A stretch of DNA of 64,000 nucleotides from Thermococcus alcaliphilus (lineage in GTDB: Archaea > Methanobacteriota_B > Thermococci > Thermococcales > Thermococcaceae). Position 1 is the first letter of the stretch. Each line of letters opens with the position of its first letter. Below are positions 1 to 8,588 of the stretch, one piece after another. The translations under genes were made by a program, and so were the position numbers. The stretch is from NCBI RefSeq assembly GCF_024054535.1, contig NZ_JAMXLV010000020.1, positions 248,001 through 312,000 of the forward strand, written 5' to 3'. A model generated the notes under the pieces. The model did not search any database and was not told where the DNA came from. It worked only from the letters and a program-made list of their open reading frames with translations.

Positions 1-203
1 ATCACATATTTATCACCGAGAACCCTTACAACTTCTATGGCACTTTTCCTCTCGGCATATTCAGCCGCTATAAGTTCAATAAGCTTTTCAAGATAGTCGA
101 GGGATTTAATTCCAAGGGCTTTAGATAGCTCTTTAAGGCTTAAAGGTCGTCCCGCAACAAACAGGGCAGCCTCCACCAAGGCCTTATCCTCTATTAATCC
201 CAT
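1..203 (-). CDS. scpB: Segregation and condensation protein B, partial (left edge)
   Basis: The reverse strand reads MGLIEDKALVEAALFVAGRP and continues with a helical segment (LSLKELSKALGI) typical of the first winged helix of ScpB, the kleisin-associated subunit of the SMC-ScpAB chromosome condensation complex. About 67 residues are present and the frame is open to the left edge, so the C-terminal two thirds is missing. The start at 203 is preceded by GGTGAT with good spacing; an ATG at 209 (MIM...) is an alternative but overlaps that ribosome binding site. Its base composition is AT-richer than the genes that follow from 279. Family assignment is by recognition of the N-terminal motif only. 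Confidence 0.75.
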   Translation of the reverse strand, partial: MGLIEDKALVEAALFVAGRPLSLKELSKALGIKSLDYLEKLIELIAAEYAERKSAIEVVRVLGDKYV

Positions 204-278
204 AATCATCACCTAAGGACAGTTTTCGGATTAACACATTATTGTCTTTTCTGTTTTATATCGCTTTCGATCCTTCCA

Positions 279-587
279 TTACTTTTCATAGAAGATTTCA
301 TAGTGCTGGACGTACTTCTCTTTCTCCAGAAGGAACTCGTCGTCCTCGGGATAGTATTTGGCCAGCTCAGGGTTTTCACCCGCGAACTTCTTGATGGAGT
401 CCCATGAATCCCATATCGTCACGAGCAAGAAGTGAATCTCTTTCTCCTCGTCCCTCCTCGTGAAGTAGAGCTTCAAAAGTCCATCAACAGAACTGTAATC
501 TGGAACTGCCCGCTCTATCAAAAAGCGCTCGTAGGCATCTCCTTTCTCCCTCGGCACGCGCCCGTGCCATAGCCTCATGATTGCCAT
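279..587 (-). CDS. Small dimeric alpha/beta-barrel (ABM-like) protein
   Basis: A 102-residue protein starting MAIMRLWHGRVP with a GAGGTG ribosome binding site five bases before the ATG. The pattern (N-terminal strand RLWHGRVP, helix DAYERFLIERAVPDY, strand GLLKLYFTRR, strand EIHFLLVTIWDS, helix with WDSIKKFAG) matches the antibiotic biosynthesis monooxygenase (ABM) ferredoxin-like fold. Such proteins are often heme- or quinol-handling monooxygenases, but no substrate can be read from this sequence. It stands alone, with a gap before the next minus-strand gene. The function is inferred from the fold only. Confidence 0.7.
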   Translation of the reverse strand: MAIMRLWHGRVPREKGDAYERFLIERAVPDYSSVDGLLKLYFTRRDEEKEIHFLLVTIWDSWDSIKKFAGENPELAKYYPEDDEFLLEKEKYVQHYEIFYEK

Positions 588-633
588 ATTAACACCTCAT
601 TACTCTCGGAGTTTGGGTTTATAAAAAGTTATC

Positions 634-1596
634 TCACTTTTTTAGTGTCCACCATGCACTCTTAAAGAAGCTTATGAGTCCAATCAAAGCCCCAAAGAGC
701 CATAGAGCCACAATTATTAAGTACTTCAGCTCGTGGATGAAAAGCTTCAGGGTGGAGAAGGCAACTCCCGAGATAATCCAAACGAGTGAGAGCATAACCA
801 ATCCATTCAAGGAGGGAGCAACAATACGCTCAACTTCCACCCCTCTCGATTTCTTGAGCGATCTGTAGAGGAGATAGAACGTGAGAGCGTAGAGGAACCA
901 GATAAAGGCCTGAGCTCCAAGCCCCGGTATTGCTTCCCTCTTTATTCCCAGGCCAAGGACAATGTAATAGACCAAAAGGAGGGGAATAAGAACCCTTAGC
1001 TCTTTCAACGTGGGAAGGAGGTCGTCCAGGTTTTCTCCTTCATAGTGCTTTCTCCACCACCATATGAGAAGAAGGATTACGGTTAATGTTGATGCTAGAG
1101 ACAGGAAGGAGTGGAGCGGTGAGGGAGAGTTTGAGCTCTCCAGGGCCCCGAGAATGATGGCAAAGAGAAGGGGCCGCTTTAAGACGAATTCGGGAAGTAG
1201 CTTTCTCCTTGAGGTCAGCAGTTCGGCAGCTCCAACGGGGATCATGAAGGACATGAACGGGTGCCAGAAAAACACAACAACGAGAAGCTCAAGGACGCTG
1301 ATTCCTCCCACCTGAATAGGAGACTCCCAGTCCGGGTTCCAGATTATCTTGGTGATGTATGCCTCGTAAAGGCCGAAGATGATGCCCACCAAATAGAGAG
1401 TCTCAAAGCGTGGCCTGCCAAAACGGTAGACTATGGAAGCAAGAACGAGCGTGTGGAGGCCGTATAGGGGAAGGATAACGAGAACCCCCCAGGGAGAGAA
1501 GAAAGGGTAGAGCGTGGAGCCTATCGCCACCTCACCGAAGAGCGCCGAAAGGGAAGCGATGATGAACCAGAAGACGTACCTTTTTGGCAGCCTCAT
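634..1596 (-). CDS. Polytopic membrane protein, paralogue of the next upstream gene
   Basis: A 320-residue protein with about eight to nine hydrophobic segments spread over the whole length and no soluble domain. It is clearly paralogous to the product of 1593-2606: both begin with a basic patch and YxFWxI, then FGEV or FAEV, then TLYPFF or TPFPFF, and both carry a GLYEAY(ITK)-type or GLFEAY(GTK)-type motif followed by a Trp-containing loop and an FxWHPxMSF motif. The ATG overlaps the upstream stop (ATGA), so the two are translationally coupled. No family function is recognised; the conserved Glu, Lys and His-Pro positions inside membrane segments suggest transport or a membrane enzyme, which is inference. 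Confidence 0.7.
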   Translation of the reverse strand: MRLPKRYVFWFIIASLSALFGEVAIGSTLYPFFSPWGVLVILPLYGLHTLVLASIVYRFGRPRFETLYLVGIIFGLYEAYITKIIWNPDWESPIQVGGISVLELLVVVFFWHPFMSFMIPVGAAELLTSRRKLLPEFVLKRPLLFAIILGALESSNSPSPLHSFLSLASTLTVILLLIWWWRKHYEGENLDDLLPTLKELRVLIPLLLVYYIVLGLGIKREAIPGLGAQAFIWFLYALTFYLLYRSLKKSRGVEVERIVAPSLNGLVMLSLVWIISGVAFSTLKLFIHELKYLIIVALWLFGALIGLISFFKSAWWTLKK

Positions 1597-2606
1597 TTTA
1601 GCCCCTCCTCATGTGGGTTTGGGAATATTTTAAATATCCTCCTTACAGCACAGCAGAAAATGGAAATCCCAACGGCAACACCCGGAACCCAGGAGACGAC
1701 CACCAGAGGCACAGATTTTGGGAGTAAGTAGGCGACAAACGCAACCACAAATCCAAAGGACGCAAAAATTTCCCGTGGAACCTCTTGCGGAACGTTTGCC
1801 ACTTCCGAATGGGGTGATTTGACGTCAAAGTAGAGGAGGGCTCCGAAGAACGCGTACAGAACCCACACACCGGCCTGCTCTTCCAGCTGGGGTATACCCT
1901 CGGGGAACAAGTAGATACCGAGCAGAGCGTACATCAGGAGGAAGAAGGGAAAAACAACTGAAATCTCTCTTTTTGTGGGCAGAAGCTCCCGAAGGCTGAA
2001 ATTAAGGCCCTTTCTCCTCCAGAGCCAGATTGAGAGAAGGATAGGAATCCACGAGGCCGATGGAGAGAGGAGAGAGACCATTTTTGAGGGCGAATTAACG
2101 GCCTGGTTTATCGCACAGAAGAGCACGAAGAGAACAAAAATTACATACAGAATTCTCTTGTTCCCAAGATACCGTGAAATCCACCCCGGAATGCCAGTGA
2201 CCACCTCGTTGGAGGATATGAGGTAGCTTTCCGCGATGAGAATAGGAAGAGCGAATGACATCAAGGGGTGCCAGAGGAAGATGAGCAGGAGGAAGGGAAT
2301 CACCGAGATTCCGAGGAACTTTGGCTCCGCTCCCCACCCGGGGCTCCAGAGCATCTTGGTTCCGTAGGCCTCGAAGAGCCCGAAGACTTGGCCTGCAAGG
2401 AAGAGGGTGTAGAGGTCAACCTTCCGCTTTTGAAAGGCTACGTAGGCGAAAACCAACATGTTCAGGGTGTAGAAGGGGTAAGTCACAAGGAGGCCAGGGA
2501 GAGTGAAGAATGGGAAGGGCGTTGAGGCCGTCACGACCTCTGCAAAGTAAGTGGATAAAGCCCCGAGGATAAGCCAGAAAAGATACTTTCGAAACTTTTT
2601 CACCAA
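1593..2606 (-). CDS. Polytopic membrane protein, tandem paralogue
   Basis: A 337-residue protein of about nine membrane spans, sharing with 634-1596 the FAEV, TPFPFF, GLFEAY and FLWHPLMSF motifs, so the pair is a tandem duplication. The codon at 2606 is TTG and the next is GTG (2603); both are plausible starts and a GAGGG sequence lies a few bases upstream. It follows the small membrane protein at 2613-2801 with only a few bases between. It does not resemble any transporter family I can name. Both copies have intact frames, which argues that the duplication is maintained. Confidence 0.7.
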   Translation of the reverse strand: MVKKFRKYLFWLILGALSTYFAEVVTASTPFPFFTLPGLLVTYPFYTLNMLVFAYVAFQKRKVDLYTLFLAGQVFGLFEAYGTKMLWSPGWGAEPKFLGISVIPFLLLIFLWHPLMSFALPILIAESYLISSNEVVTGIPGWISRYLGNKRILYVIFVLFVLFCAINQAVNSPSKMVSLLSPSASWIPILLSIWLWRRKGLNFSLRELLPTKREISVVFPFFLLMYALLGIYLFPEGIPQLEEQAGVWVLYAFFGALLYFDVKSPHSEVANVPQEVPREIFASFGFVVAFVAYLLPKSVPLVVVSWVPGVAVGISIFCCAVRRIFKIFPNPHEEGLK

Positions 2607-2612
2607 AATCCC

Positions 2613-2801
2613 TCACAGGTAGTGACTTAGCACGAATATTACAAAGCCGATTGCGATTATCCCGAGCAGGAGGGCTATCACCGTTTCGAGCTTTGAATAA
2701 TCCCTAACTTCCCCGGCTTCGCCCTGGTATCTTTCGGTCTTCTCCTTCGCCAGCATCCCGGAGCGCTTTACCGTTATCTGATCGGGCATCACGCGAACCA
2801 T
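2613..2801 (-). CDS. Small single-span membrane protein
   Basis: From the ATG at 2801 (MVRVMPDQ...) the product is 62 residues: a charged N-terminal half (KRSGMLAKEKTERYQG) and a C-terminal hydrophobic helix (VIALLLGIIAIGFVIFVL) ending in SHYL. GGTG lies seven bases before this ATG. The frame could extend to 2882, but the extra residues are unlike the rest and lack a ribosome binding site. It is the first gene of a run with the two paralogous membrane proteins and may be a subunit of the same assembly, which is inferred from spacing only. Confidence 0.5.
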   Translation of the reverse strand: MVRVMPDQITVKRSGMLAKEKTERYQGEAGEVRDYSKLETVIALLLGIIAIGFVIFVLSHYL

Positions 2802-2902
2802 ACACAGGCACCGGTTTCGTTCTACACTTCGAAAGTATTTTAGGGTTTCGGAATTTGCTAAGGCTGATTCTTTCGCGCTCAATCAAAGCCCTTGTAAAGA
2901 AT

Positions 2903-3676
2903 TCAAACTCCAGCCTCGTCTATGAGGTAAAGCAACGCCGCCCTCTGGAAGGTCGGGATGAAGGGTATCGTCACGAGGATGCCCTTTAGGACGCCCTTCT
3001 CCTCGTATATCATAAGGGACTCCCTGGAATCGAGGATGAGAAGGGCTTTGACGGCGTAGGGACCTTCAAACATCAAGTTTATGAAGATGTCCCTGAGATC
3101 CTCCTTCCTCTGGAGCCTTCTTTGGTCAACGACCTCAACCCTCATTCCCTCAAGGTACTTCGGCCTCTTTCCTCCGAGGAGAAGGACGGTAACCTCAACC
3201 CCTCTCCCGCGGGCGTTCCTTAAAGCCCTCGCCAGCTTCCTGGAAAAGCGCCTGTCCACAAAGGCCGCCATGACCTCCCTTTGTGCCCCCTCGATGAGTT
3301 CCTCGGCCTTCCCGCGGATGTTCCACTCCCCCTGGAGGTACCACACGGGATACCACTCCTTCTCCCGCTTCCCCCCGCTCTTGAGGGAGATTATCGCCTC
3401 CTCGGCCGACTTTATGTACTCGTCCCTGAGTGCACCTATGACCTTTTCCGGCTCCACCGCGCGGAAGAAGGCCGGCTTCCCCTCACTGAGGTCAACAAAG
3501 CCCTTCCTGTGAAGCTCTTTCAGCACCTCGTAGACCTTCGGCCTTGGAACGCCGCTCTCCCTTGCCACTTCGCTTGCCTTTGAGGGGCCGAGGAGCACCA
3601 AAGCGGCGTAAACCCTCGCCTCGTAGTCCTTAAGGCCAAGACGCTTGAGATTTTCAACGAGTTTTTCGTCTATCAT
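2903..3676 (-). CDS. TrmB-family transcriptional regulator
   Basis: A 257-residue protein. Residues about 5-75 form a winged helix of the TrmB type (LGLKDYEARVYAALVLLGPS, then SGVPRPKVYEVLKELHRKGFV), followed by a PLD-like/TrmB C-terminal region with a GRGVEVTVLLLGG segment. This family in Thermococcales includes repressors of sugar transport and other operons. The ATG at 3676 has GTGAT upstream. It is transcribed in the same direction as, and just downstream of, the exporter and dikinase genes (3701-7485), so it may control them; the ligand is unknown. It is shorter than the sugar-binding TrmB at 49854 and its C-terminal domain is unlike that one. Confidence 0.8.
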   Translation of the reverse strand: MIDEKLVENLKRLGLKDYEARVYAALVLLGPSKASEVARESGVPRPKVYEVLKELHRKGFVDLSEGKPAFFRAVEPEKVIGALRDEYIKSAEEAIISLKSGGKREKEWYPVWYLQGEWNIRGKAEELIEGAQREVMAAFVDRRFSRKLARALRNARGRGVEVTVLLLGGKRPKYLEGMRVEVVDQRRLQRKEDLRDIFINLMFEGPYAVKALLILDSRESLMIYEEKGVLKGILVTIPFIPTFQRAALLYLIDEAGV

Positions 3677-3700
3677 TGAGCATCACTTTGGGCTTCCTTT

Positions 3701-5059
3701 TTATCCTTTAACAACCTCGCGAACGCTGAGGAAGAGGGAGGTGGCAAGGGCGAAGGACGACGCAACGAGCAGGAAGTTGACCTTGAACGCCATGGGGAGT
3801 GAAAGTGCTGAAAGCACGGCTCCCCCGATGGAGGGTCCAAGGGAAGAACCAACGCTCCTGAAGGTTGTAAAAAGCCCGGTGGATGCACCTAAAACCTCCC
3901 TTGGGGCTGAGAAGGTGAGGGTATTGATGACCGCCACGTTGAGGAGTGCCATTCCCGAAGCACCGGCCGCTATCAGGGCTAAAACAACACCAAGACCCAT
4001 ATGAGAGCTCAGCGCCAAAATCAGGTAGGCTATGGATGCAACGGCACCTCCAGCGATACCCATAACTTTAGCCCCAACCCTTACCACGAGCTTTCCCCCA
4101 AGGGGAGCTGAGAGCATATACGCCACTACCATCGGAATCATGAGCGAACCGGCCCTGGAGCTCTCCACCCCGTAGCCGTAGGGTTTCGGAGATTGGAAAA
4201 GGTACGTCAGGGTCAGGAATATGACCTGGAACGCCACCGCCGCCAGAAAAGCCGCAATCAGGGAGGACGAGATGTTCCTGTCCGATATTGAGAGTGGAAT
4301 GAGAGGGACCTCGCTCCTCCTCTCATGCATTATGAGGGCAACGGATGAGAGAATGAAAGTCAGGGCAGTAAGGACCGTTTTTTCACTTTTTATTCCCCAT
4401 TGTGGGCCGTTTGAGATGAGGATGAGAAGCGAAGAGGCAGAGAGTGCAAAAAGCGCCGCTCCCGGCCAGTCAAATTCTTTTTCGGCTTTACCTGCACGGC
4501 TTTCCCTGATGGTAACGGCTATCAAGAAGATCAGGATTAGGGAGAATGGAAACACACTCCAGAAAGTCACTCTCCATCCGTAGTGCTCCGCTATGAAACC
4601 GCCGAGGGGGAGCGCTATTATGAGGCCAAGGCCGTTCATCGCCGAAATCAGGCCCTGGGCAAAGGGTGCCTTTTCCCTGGGGAACTGCTCCCTAACGAGG
4701 GCGTATGCGAGTGGAGCGGTGGCCATTCCGACCCCCTGAAGGGCGCGAAAGGCTATGAAGGCGTGGAAGCTTGGGACAAAGGCGTTGAATAAAACGGCCA
4801 GGGTAAAGAAGGATAATGCGGTGATGAGGAGCTTTTTCCTGCCGTATACATCACCGAGCCTTCCGAAGACCATGGCAAAGATCGTCCCTGATAGAAAGTA
4901 AACCGCGAGTATCCACGAAGCCTCGGCGGGCGTTACTCCAAACTCCGCCTGGATGCGCGGTATGCTGGGGATGAGCATTGCCTCAGCGTAGAGGACTATG
5001 AGGGTCGTAAAAGCTAGTAGAGGTGTTGCCCTTCTCACGTAGCTCTCATCGAACTCCAT
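3701..5059 (-). CDS. MFS drug-efflux-type transporter
   Basis: A 452-residue polytopic protein with 12 to 14 hydrophobic helices. Near residue 60 it has the MFS motif A (GRLGDVYGRKKLL), and near residue 110 an antiporter-type segment (RALQGVGMATAPLAYALV). These fit the proton-coupled drug exporters of the DHA2 kind. The start ATG follows GGAGGTG and lies two bases after the stop of the dikinase gene, so the two are one operon. Co-transcription of an exporter with an RPH-type enzyme suggests small-molecule detoxification; the substrate cannot be read from sequence. Confidence 0.85.
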   Translation of the reverse strand: MEFDESYVRRATPLLAFTTLIVLYAEAMLIPSIPRIQAEFGVTPAEASWILAVYFLSGTIFAMVFGRLGDVYGRKKLLITALSFFTLAVLFNAFVPSFHAFIAFRALQGVGMATAPLAYALVREQFPREKAPFAQGLISAMNGLGLIIALPLGGFIAEHYGWRVTFWSVFPFSLILIFLIAVTIRESRAGKAEKEFDWPGAALFALSASSLLILISNGPQWGIKSEKTVLTALTFILSSVALIMHERRSEVPLIPLSISDRNISSSLIAAFLAAVAFQVIFLTLTYLFQSPKPYGYGVESSRAGSLMIPMVVAYMLSAPLGGKLVVRVGAKVMGIAGGAVASIAYLILALSSHMGLGVVLALIAAGASGMALLNVAVINTLTFSAPREVLGASTGLFTTFRSVGSSLGPSIGGAVLSALSLPMAFKVNFLLVASSFALATSLFLSVREVVKG

Positions 5060-5061
5060 AG

Positions 5062-7485
5062 CTACACCTCCGCGGGAAAGACGAGTCCCCTAGTCCCGTC
5101 AACCTTAACCCTCATCCCGTCCTTGAGAACCTTAGTTGCGTTTCCAGTGCCCATTACAGCGGGGATGCCGTATTCCCTAGCCACTATCGCCGCGTGGGAA
5201 AGAGGACCTCCGGTATCTACAACCACGGCACTCGCAAGCTTGAACAGCGGCGTCCATGCGGGTGTGGTGTAAGGCGCCACGAGTACATCGCCCTTCCTGA
5301 GCTTGTGGAACTCATGCGGGCCCCTTATGACCTTCACAGTCCCCTCAGCTATCCCCGGACTTCCCGGGATTCCCACGACCAGGGCGTTTTCGGCCACTTC
5401 CCTCGTCTCAAGAAGAAGCCTCGGGTCTATGAAGGGAACGTCCCTAAGCTCCTCCCACCGTTTCTTTCTCCTTTTAACCTTCTCCGCTATGACCTCCGGT
5501 TCTTCATCGAGCTCATCAACCGTCAGGTAAAAGACGTCCGCTGGCTCCTCCAGCGCCCCCTCCCCTACAAGAAGCTCCCCTGCCATTCTAAGGAGCTTCT
5601 TCATGACCGGGATTGATGCCATTGCGTAGAACCTCGTGTCCTCGCGGAGCTTGTGCAGAACGCGGGCGTTTTCGAGGCTCCTGACGAAGGAACCCCTGAA
5701 GGGACGTTTTCCGAGAAATGAGCTGGACAGGACTCCCTCAAGGGCTTTCTCAAACCTGCAAGGTTTCTTTTCCATCGATCCAGCCGACAACAGTCCCTTG
5801 ATTATGCCAATAACTATCTCGGGCCTCTCGCTCCACGTGCCGTGCGAGAGCATTGCGGAGCCAGCCGCTTCCCTGTGGCCGTACTTTTCGAGGAACCCGC
5901 GGAACTTCTCCAAAAACTCAGCGCCAGCGGGAATTCCCGGGAGAAGCTTGAGGATCTCTTCCGGTTCATGATTCTCAAAGAGCTCCCTCAGCTCTGGCGT
6001 TTCTCTCACGAATTCCGCCAGCCCTTCAAGCTCCCTGTTGGTCTCGATCACCTTGGTCTCAACGCAGGTAAATAAGAGCTGATGGGAATAAGAATCCCTG
6101 CGGGCGAGCTTAAGCATAAGGCGAACCTTCAGGTAGGAGAGCAGGATCCCCGGCAGGTATCTCTTCCTGAGCTCGCCGATGAGGGAAAGGTTATCGAGAA
6201 GACCTTCGATAGCCGATTTTATCTCCTCTCTGCTCGAGACTTCATCGGCAGTTGCTTTTATTTTTTCCAACCTAGAGAGGTACTCCCTAAGCAAGGGATC
6301 GCTTTCCCAGGCAGAGGGTTTGTACTTCAGCGCCAGGCGAATAGCTTTAAACGGGGCCAAGAGAATCCCTGGCCTCGGCCTCACGGAAAAGCCCGGGTTA
6401 ACCTTCACGGGAATCCCGTCCTCCACGATAAATATCTCGTCGATAGCCGGGACTCCGAGACCGAAGTACCTCGCCACCCTGCCAACGGCATTCGAGAAGA
6501 GGGCCCTTATCCACTCGAGGTCCATTGGGAGGGGCCTCTCCGGCACTATCTCGGCGAGCGTCCTTATCAAGGTTTTTGCAAGTCTTCCCATCTCCGGAAG
6601 CGGTTCTGGGAGGGTTGTTATGGGACGGGCCTGGAGGATGAAGATTTTTCCTCCTTCGATGGCCCACTCGATGTCCTGGGGCCTTCCGAAGTGCTCCTGA
6701 ATCTTGAGACCGAGGGAAGCGAGCCTCTTAAGGTCTTTTTCAGAGAGCACGAATTCTCGCCCTCTTTTCGAAATTCCCCTCATTCCGGGCCGCTTTTCGA
6801 CCACTTTCCACCCAAAGCGGGTCTTTCTGAGGACGTAGTGGTCAGGTGTTACGGTTCCGGATACGATAGCCTCACCAAGACCGGGGCTCGCGTTTATAAC
6901 GACCTCGTCTATCCTTCCCGTCACGGGATTTGCGGTGAACATGACACCGGAAACCTCGGCGTTTACCATTCTCTGGACGACGACGGCCATCTTCACGGTT
7001 TCGTGGGGTATTCCCATCTTCTCACGGTACTCTATCGCCCTATCACTCCACAGTGATGCCCAGCACCCCTTCACTGCCTTAAGAAGCTCTTCCTCCCCTT
7101 TCACGTTGAGAAAAGTCTCGTGCTGGCCTGCAAATGCTGCACCCGGAAGGTCTTCGGCAGTGGCCGAAGAGCGGACTGCAACACTCCCAAGATTCATCTC
7201 ACGGTAGGTACTCACTATCTCCTCAGCCACCTCACGGGGAATTTTGGCCCTCAAAAACGCTTCCCTTATTCTTTTCCCGTTGGGCGGGTTCTCTTTTAGA
7301 GCTTCGCGGATTATTCCATCCAGTCCGTTGATTTTGAGAAAAGCGTCGTAGGCCTTAGTCGTGACCACAAAACCCTCTGGCACTGGAAGGCCGGCTCTCA
7401 CCAACTCCCCCAGAGATGCTCCTTTCCCACCAGCCAGACCAATATCGGCCTTTTGAAGCTCGCTGAGGACTTTAACGTACTCCAT
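5062..7485 (-). CDS. PEP-synthase-family dikinase of the rifampin phosphotransferase (RPH) architecture
   Basis: An 807-residue protein. Residues 1-300 are the PPDK-type ATP-grasp domain (GGKGASLGELVRAGLPVPEG; SVAVRSSATAEDLPGAAFAGQHETF with the usual dikinase Arg/Ser motifs; DIEWAIEGGKIFILQARPIT). Residues about 310-700 are a helical region unlike PEP synthase, and the phosphohistidine domain lies at the extreme C-terminus (DTGGPLSHAAIVAREYGIPAV). In true PEP synthase the His domain is central and a PEP-binding barrel follows; that barrel is absent here. This order is that of rifampin phosphotransferase and related enzymes that transfer the beta-phosphate of ATP to a small molecule. The start is the ATG at 7485 with GGGTGA upstream, not the TTG at 7500. 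Substrate unknown. Confidence 0.85.
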   Translation of the reverse strand: MEYVKVLSELQKADIGLAGGKGASLGELVRAGLPVPEGFVVTTKAYDAFLKINGLDGIIREALKENPPNGKRIREAFLRAKIPREVAEEIVSTYREMNLGSVAVRSSATAEDLPGAAFAGQHETFLNVKGEEELLKAVKGCWASLWSDRAIEYREKMGIPHETVKMAVVVQRMVNAEVSGVMFTANPVTGRIDEVVINASPGLGEAIVSGTVTPDHYVLRKTRFGWKVVEKRPGMRGISKRGREFVLSEKDLKRLASLGLKIQEHFGRPQDIEWAIEGGKIFILQARPITTLPEPLPEMGRLAKTLIRTLAEIVPERPLPMDLEWIRALFSNAVGRVARYFGLGVPAIDEIFIVEDGIPVKVNPGFSVRPRPGILLAPFKAIRLALKYKPSAWESDPLLREYLSRLEKIKATADEVSSREEIKSAIEGLLDNLSLIGELRKRYLPGILLSYLKVRLMLKLARRDSYSHQLLFTCVETKVIETNRELEGLAEFVRETPELRELFENHEPEEILKLLPGIPAGAEFLEKFRGFLEKYGHREAAGSAMLSHGTWSERPEIVIGIIKGLLSAGSMEKKPCRFEKALEGVLSSSFLGKRPFRGSFVRSLENARVLHKLREDTRFYAMASIPVMKKLLRMAGELLVGEGALEEPADVFYLTVDELDEEPEVIAEKVKRRKKRWEELRDVPFIDPRLLLETREVAENALVVGIPGSPGIAEGTVKVIRGPHEFHKLRKGDVLVAPYTTPAWTPLFKLASAVVVDTGGPLSHAAIVAREYGIPAVMGTGNATKVLKDGMRVKVDGTRGLVFPAEV

Positions 7486-7532
7486 GGTTTCACCCTTCAA
7501 GCGGTGAGCGTTTGTTAAGATAAAAAGTTTGT

Positions 7533-7549
7533 GTAACTTAAGTAGTTAC
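7533..7549. promoter_or_regulatory. Inverted repeat in the divergent promoter region
   Basis: GTAACT and AGTTAC arms separated by five bases lie between the dikinase operon (minus) and the Fe-S protein gene (plus). An AT-rich TATA-like stretch lies on each side (about 7519-7526 read leftward; about 7556-7563 read rightward), so a bound protein could affect both promoters. A TrmB-like regulator gene is in the same minus-strand run. That this is its operator is inference. Confidence 0.4.
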
Positions 7550-7593
7550 AACATCCTTTTATCCTTTTCCCACAATTGATCTTTGGTGGTGAG

Positions 7594-8568
7594 ATGAGCC
7601 TCAAGGCCAAGCTCGCGAGGAAGTTCGTCTACGCGGTCTTCCCGGACGTGAGGAGGTACACAAGCATTAAGCCGGCCTTTGAGAATTCCCCTAACTCTCC
7701 AGAGGGTCGGCTGGTGCCCGAGGTGGTTGCGTTATACGGAAAGCCCGGAGTGCATATCCTCAAGATGGTACTCGTTCTTCCATACCTTGTGGGCACGGCT
7801 TACTACGCCCGAAAGAGCGTGACGAGCGTACGGAAGAACCCGGGAAATGGCAAAAAGACCGCCCCGCCGGAGTTCTTCGAGGAGCTTGAGAGCTATGCAA
7901 AATCACTCGGCGTTCTGAAGGTCGGCTACACGAAACTTACTCCGGAGCTGGTCTTCTCCAACAGGGCTGTGCTCTTCGAGAACGCGATAGTGCTCATAGG
8001 TGAGATGAGAAAGGGGGAGATAGCGAAGGCGCCCGGCATTAGAGCCGGAATCGAGGTGTGGAGAACCTACTACCGCTTAACCCGGGCGGCCTACAAGATA
8101 GCGGAGTTTTTAAGGGAGAGGGGCTACAACGCCCAGCCCGACCCGGCAGTTGGCGGGAGCACGAACTTTCCGCTTCTGGCCCAGAAAGCTGGTCTCGGCC
8201 ACATAGGCAAGCACGGGCTTTTGATAACCCCTGAAAACGGGCCGAGCGTGAGGATAGGGGCCGTTTACACCGATCTGGAGCTTCCCTACACCGACGAGCG
8301 CGTTTGGGAATACGAGTGGATTCCGGACTTCTGCGACCGTTGCAACGCGTGCGTTAGGGCCTGCCCTGCCCAGGCGATATACATCACGCCGAAGAGGGAA
8401 AACAGCCGGGAGGTGCACATAGACTACAAAAAGTGTGCCGTCGTCTTCTCAAGAACCCTCGGCTGCTCTGTCTGTGTAAAGGAGTGCACTTTCACGAAGG
8501 GGAGCTATGGGAAAATAAAGGGAGCCTACGAAAAGATTGCCAAAAAAGAAAAAGAGCTTGGAAAATGA
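7594..8568 (+). CDS. QueG/reductive-dehalogenase-like [4Fe-4S] protein
   Basis: A 324-residue protein from the ATG at 7594, preceded by GGTGGTGAG; a TTG at 7576 in the same frame is less likely. The C-terminal third has a CDRCNACVRACPA cluster motif, then a second group (CAVVFSRTLGCSVCVKEC) completing two 4Fe-4S sites in the arrangement used by epoxyqueuosine reductase and reductive dehalogenases. The middle region (PAVGGSTNFPLLAQKAGLGHIGKHGLL) matches the segment of QueG-like proteins that ends in GWIGK or GHIGK. The true substrate is not evident; archaea of this group lack queuosine, so a different reduction is likely (inference). Confidence 0.75.
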   Translation: MSLKAKLARKFVYAVFPDVRRYTSIKPAFENSPNSPEGRLVPEVVALYGKPGVHILKMVLVLPYLVGTAYYARKSVTSVRKNPGNGKKTAPPEFFEELESYAKSLGVLKVGYTKLTPELVFSNRAVLFENAIVLIGEMRKGEIAKAPGIRAGIEVWRTYYRLTRAAYKIAEFLRERGYNAQPDPAVGGSTNFPLLAQKAGLGHIGKHGLLITPENGPSVRIGAVYTDLELPYTDERVWEYEWIPDFCDRCNACVRACPAQAIYITPKRENSREVHIDYKKCAVVFSRTLGCSVCVKECTFTKGSYGKIKGAYEKIAKKEKELGK

Positions 8569-8588
8569 AAGGGCTTCTTCGTTTGTCG

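Noticed and set aside
5062-7500. PEP synthase (ppsA)
   Set aside because: The His domain is C-terminal and the PEP-binding barrel is absent; RPH-type order.
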